A stretch of DNA of 64,000 bases from Candidatus Aenigmatarchaeota archaeon (lineage in GTDB: Archaea > Aenigmatarchaeota > Aenigmatarchaeia > CG10238-14), in NCBI GenBank assembly GCA_017610225.1, contig JAFCCM010000001.1, positions 39,119 through 103,118 of the forward strand, written 5' to 3'. This document shows, one piece after another, positions 61,705 to 64,000 of this stretch. A program made the translations under genes and the position numbers. The number at the start of each line of letters is the position of its first letter. Positions within the stretch are counted from its first letter, which is position 1. The notes beneath the pieces are model-generated. The model ran no database searches, had not been told where the DNA came from, and was given only the letters and a program-made list of their open reading frames with translations.

Positions 61705-62160
61705 ATGATTACTAGACAATTAGTCCCAGAAGAGGAAGAACCTTTGTTTGGTGTAAATCCAGTAACCTTAGCTGTAGTCTTAGTTGCGGTAACAATAATT
61801 ATTGCTGCTGGACTATCTTTTTGGGCTTCTGGTTTTGGTAAAAATACTGAAAAGGATACAGATTGTTCTATTGCAGAATTTAGTTTATATTCGGGAACAT
61901 ATGACTCATCTAAAAGTTCTATATTTTTTATTCTGGAAAATCTTCAGCCTACAGAACTCAAAAAATTAACACTTTATGTTTTTTACTCTGACAGAACAAT
62001 TATTGAGAAACCAATGGAAGAAAACTTAGAAGCAAGTAAGATTAAGTCATATGAGTTTACAGAAATACCAGGTGATTTTGAGAAAGGGTTGATAAAAACT
62101 AATTGTCCTGATGTAACTATTGAGTTTATAGAACAAAATGGAACATTAACAAAAATTTAA
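61705..62160 (+). CDS. Membrane-anchored exported protein (151 aa)
   Basis: An acidic N-terminus (VPEEEEPLFGVN) precedes a TM helix (TLAVVLVAVTIIIAAGLSFWASG), followed by a beta-rich outer domain with two cysteines. The helix resembles that of pilin-like proteins but lacks a KG/Q cleavage motif. Function unknown. Confidence 0.6.
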   Translation: MITRQLVPEEEEPLFGVNPVTLAVVLVAVTIIIAAGLSFWASGFGKNTEKDTDCSIAEFSLYSGTYDSSKSSIFFILENLQPTELKKLTLYVFYSDRTIIEKPMEENLEASKIKSYEFTEIPGDFEKGLIKTNCPDVTIEFIEQNGTLTKI

Positions 62161-62172
62161 AGACTTCCTGCG

Positions 62173-62451
62173 TTAAATCCTTTTTTTTCTTCGAGATTTA
62201 CCCTTTTTAACTACATGATAGAATCTTGCACATTTTGGACAGACTCTTTCTTTTCTTGACATAAGATGAAGCATATTCTTGTCTATTTGTTTTAGGATTG
62301 TTGGATCAGTTATTCTCATACCAGTTCTTATTTCAAAAGTCTTCCATCTAGGGACTAGCCTCCCACATCTTGCACATCTAATTTTTTGTTCATTTCCTCG
62401 AGAACTAGTGTGTTTATAGGAACGTTTATATGGGGCTTCAGAAATTGGCAA
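62173..62451 (-). CDS. rps26e: Ribosomal protein S26e
   Basis: The 92-residue basic protein has the zinc pairs CARCGRLVP and CPKCARFYH and a lysine-arginine tail, the S26e pattern of the small subunit near the mRNA exit. The only in-frame early start is TTG at 62451, six bases after GGTGA. S26e is found in only some archaeal lineages. Confidence 0.8.
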   Translation of the reverse strand: MPISEAPYKRSYKHTSSRGNEQKIRCARCGRLVPRWKTFEIRTGMRITDPTILKQIDKNMLHLMSRKERVCPKCARFYHVVKKGKSRRKKRI

Positions 62452-62532
62452 GGATTATCACCTTACAAGACTTATTAATCATATCAATCACTTAATCATT
62501 AGAAATTAAACCTTAAGAATATAAGTGTATGT

Positions 62533-62952
62533 ATGAAGTACGAGATTGTTGACGATATAACTTCAGATGTGATGTTTAGGGCTTATGGTAATAATTTTGA
62601 AGAATTAGTGGAGAATTCTGCTGAAGCATTGTTTTCTGTGGTCTGTGATGTTGATAAGGTTGAAGAGAAGGAAGTGTTAATGGTAGAAGCCGAAGGTGAA
62701 GATGAGAAAGAACTTATTCACAACTGGCTTTCTAAACTACTCACAGTTATTGACACGGAGAATATGTTTTTTAGGAAGTTTAAGGTGTTAGAGATAGACA
62801 GAGATGGTAAAATCAAGGTTAGAGTTGAGTGTTATGGCGAGGAGATTCGTCAGGAATTAGTTCTTACTGTTGCTAAGGCTGTTACTTATTACAGGTATTC
62901 TGTTGATCAAGTCGAAAATGGTTGGGTTGCTAGTGTTGTGTTAGATATTTAA
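62533..62952 (+). CDS. Archease
   Basis: The 139-residue protein (MKYEIVDDITSDVMFRAYG, LIHNWLSKLLTVIDTENMFF, LTVAKAVTYYRYSV) matches archease, which activates the RNA ligase RtcB by promoting its guanylylation. RtcB lies 94 bases downstream on the same strand; the spacer holds a stable hairpin. Confidence 0.9.
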   Translation: MKYEIVDDITSDVMFRAYGNNFEELVENSAEALFSVVCDVDKVEEKEVLMVEAEGEDEKELIHNWLSKLLTVIDTENMFFRKFKVLEIDRDGKIKVRVECYGEEIRQELVLTVAKAVTYYRYSVDQVENGWVASVVLDI

Positions 62953-62977
62953 ATTCTCGAGTGTAATTACTCTTAGT

Positions 62978-63015
62978 CCGTACCCACCGAATAGTTTCAT
63001 CGGAAATGGGCGCGG
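62978..63015 (+). ncRNA. Structured leader between archease and rtcB
   Basis: CCGU-A-CCCA-CCGA (62978-62990) pairs with UCGG-AAA-UGGG-C-GCGG (63000-63015): three 4-bp helices, one A-C mismatch, a 3-nt AAA bulge and a 9-nt loop, followed by a small CAG/CUG hairpin. It is far more GC-rich than its surroundings. The 3-nt bulge next to a 4-bp helix recalls half a bulge-helix-bulge splicing motif. Role unknown; RtcB autoregulation is a guess. Confidence 0.5.
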
Positions 63016-63046
63016 CAGTTAATTCTGTTGCATTAGAGGTGTTTAG

Positions 63047-64000
63047 ATGAAAGAAAAGTTAAAAAAAATCAATGATTTCAAGTGGGAATTACCTACTTCT
63101 GCGAGGGAGAAGATGAATGTTCCTGGAGTAGTTTACGGTTCTGAGAAAATATTAAACGACATGCAAGATGATACTTTAGGTCAATTATCAAATGTTGCTT
63201 GTTTGCCTGGAGTCGTGAAGAATACGATTATGCTTCCAGATGGTCATTTTGGTTATGGTGTTCCAATGGGATCAGTTGTTGCTTCTGACGAAAAAGAAGG
63301 TATAATTGCTGCAGGATTATGTGGATTTGATATTAACTGTGGGATAAGGATGATTAGGACCAATTTAGACGAAAACGAGGTCAAAGGAAAGATTAGAGAA
63401 CTTATTTCCACCCTATTCAAGAATATCCCATGTGGTGTTGGTTCCAAAGGTAAACTAGTCTTAACTCCTGATCAACTAGATGCCGTCCTAGTTAAAGGTG
63501 CTAGATGGGCTGTAGAAAATGGTTATGGTGTAGAAGAAGATTTGGAAAGAAACGAGGAAAATGGATGTATGGAAGGAGCAGACCCATCTAAAGTCTCGGA
63601 TGATGCAAAGAGAAGAGGTAGACCACAGTTAGGGACTCTAGGAGCTGGGAATCATTTTCTTGAAGTCCAGACAGTAGACAAAATTTATGATGCTGAAGTT
63701 GCTAAAGTATTTGGGATAGAAAAAGAAGGTCAAGTCGTGGTAATGCTTCACTGTGGCTCAAGAGGATTTGGTCATCAAGTTGCATCAGATTATCTTAAAA
63801 TTCATGCGAAAGCAGCGAAAAAGTATGGGATTTATCTTCCAGATCCACAATTAGTTTGTGCTCCAATTGATAGTCAGGAAGGTCAGGATTACTTTAAGGC
63901 GATGAAATGTGCGGTTAATTATGCATTTACTAATCGATTAGTCATGACTCATTGGATTCGTGAAAGTTTTGAGCAAGTTTTCGGAAAGAAATGGCAAGAC
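63047..64000 (+). CDS. rtcB: RNA-splicing ligase RtcB (partial, runs off window)
   Basis: The first 318 residues show MLPDGHFGYGVPMGSV, GFDINCGIRM (metal-binding Cys), GAGNHFLEVQ and LHCGSRGFGHQVASDY. RtcB joins tRNA exon halves after endonuclease cleavage, using GTP and manganese. GAGGTG precedes the ATG. No intein is seen at the DINCG site, where some archaeal homologues carry one. The C-terminus with the guanylated histidine lies beyond the window. Confidence 0.94.
   Translation, partial: MKEKLKKINDFKWELPTSAREKMNVPGVVYGSEKILNDMQDDTLGQLSNVACLPGVVKNTIMLPDGHFGYGVPMGSVVASDEKEGIIAAGLCGFDINCGIRMIRTNLDENEVKGKIRELISTLFKNIPCGVGSKGKLVLTPDQLDAVLVKGARWAVENGYGVEEDLERNEENGCMEGADPSKVSDDAKRRGRPQLGTLGAGNHFLEVQTVDKIYDAEVAKVFGIEKEGQVVVMLHCGSRGFGHQVASDYLKIHAKAAKKYGIYLPDPQLVCAPIDSQEGQDYFKAMKCAVNYAFTNRLVMTHWIRESFEQVFGKKWQD

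Noticed and set aside
1..64000. CRISPR array or insertion sequence
   Set aside because: No regularly spaced repeats of array type and no transposase or IS-like terminal repeats were seen.

Overview
The window is archaeal. It carries aEF1B, SRP54/FtsY, prefoldin alpha, Pus10, L21e, S26e, Rpo4, a group II chaperonin, a proteasome beta subunit, class I LysRS, archaeal ProRS, FttA/aCPSF1, aIF5B, Mre11/Rad50/HerA, Orc1/Cdc6 and archease/RtcB. The DNA is very AT-rich, genes are packed with ATGA-type overlaps, and many proteins are small or orphan. Together these suggest a DPANN-type archaeon, but the lineage is an inference.

Layout. 1-2.8 kb: a minus-strand redox run (NAD kinase, glutamate dehydrogenase, thioredoxin reductase, glutaredoxin). 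2.8-9.3 kb: small membrane and zinc proteins, NDK, an SdpI-like protein, a cyclophilin whose 3' end is duplicated around a convergent toxin-antitoxin pair, and sugar-nucleotide genes. 9.3-12.2 kb: two winged-helix regulators and a lamin-tail surface protein. 12.2-20.5 kb: tRNase Z, tRNA-Arg, and the classical translation, secretion and transcription cluster. 20.5-23.6 kb: tRNA-Val, orphan genes, a heavily interrupted initiator tRNA gene and a LAGLIDADG endonuclease. 23.7-29.5 kb: Orc1/Cdc6, LysRS, a LysW-like carrier with microproteins, an ACT regulator and rhomboid. 29.5-38 kb: an interrupted tRNA-Ile, the thermosome and a type IV pilus operon. 38-53.3 kb: FttA, proteasome beta, tRNA-Pro plus ProRS, Mre11-Rad50, a HerA gene with a damaged N-terminus, and aIF5B. 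53.3-62.2 kb: secreted and membrane proteins, including PGF-pre-PGF and transglutaminase domains. 62.2-64 kb: S26e, archease, a structured leader and RtcB (runs off the end).

Most notable: the initiator tRNA-Met (22831-23008) and a probable tRNA-Ile(UAU) (29493-29605) each spell a near-canonical cloverleaf only after removal of five and three mini-introns of 8-29 nt. Both are cut at 29/30 and 37/38, and flanking introns can pair around tiny exons. The tRNA ligase RtcB and its activator archease lie in the same window. Other leads: a 42-bp duplication that rebuilds a gene end around a toxin-antitoxin cassette, possible AUU/AUC/AUA start codons placed five or six bases after a GGTGA Shine-Dalgarno, and an orphan LysW locus with an operator-like palindrome.
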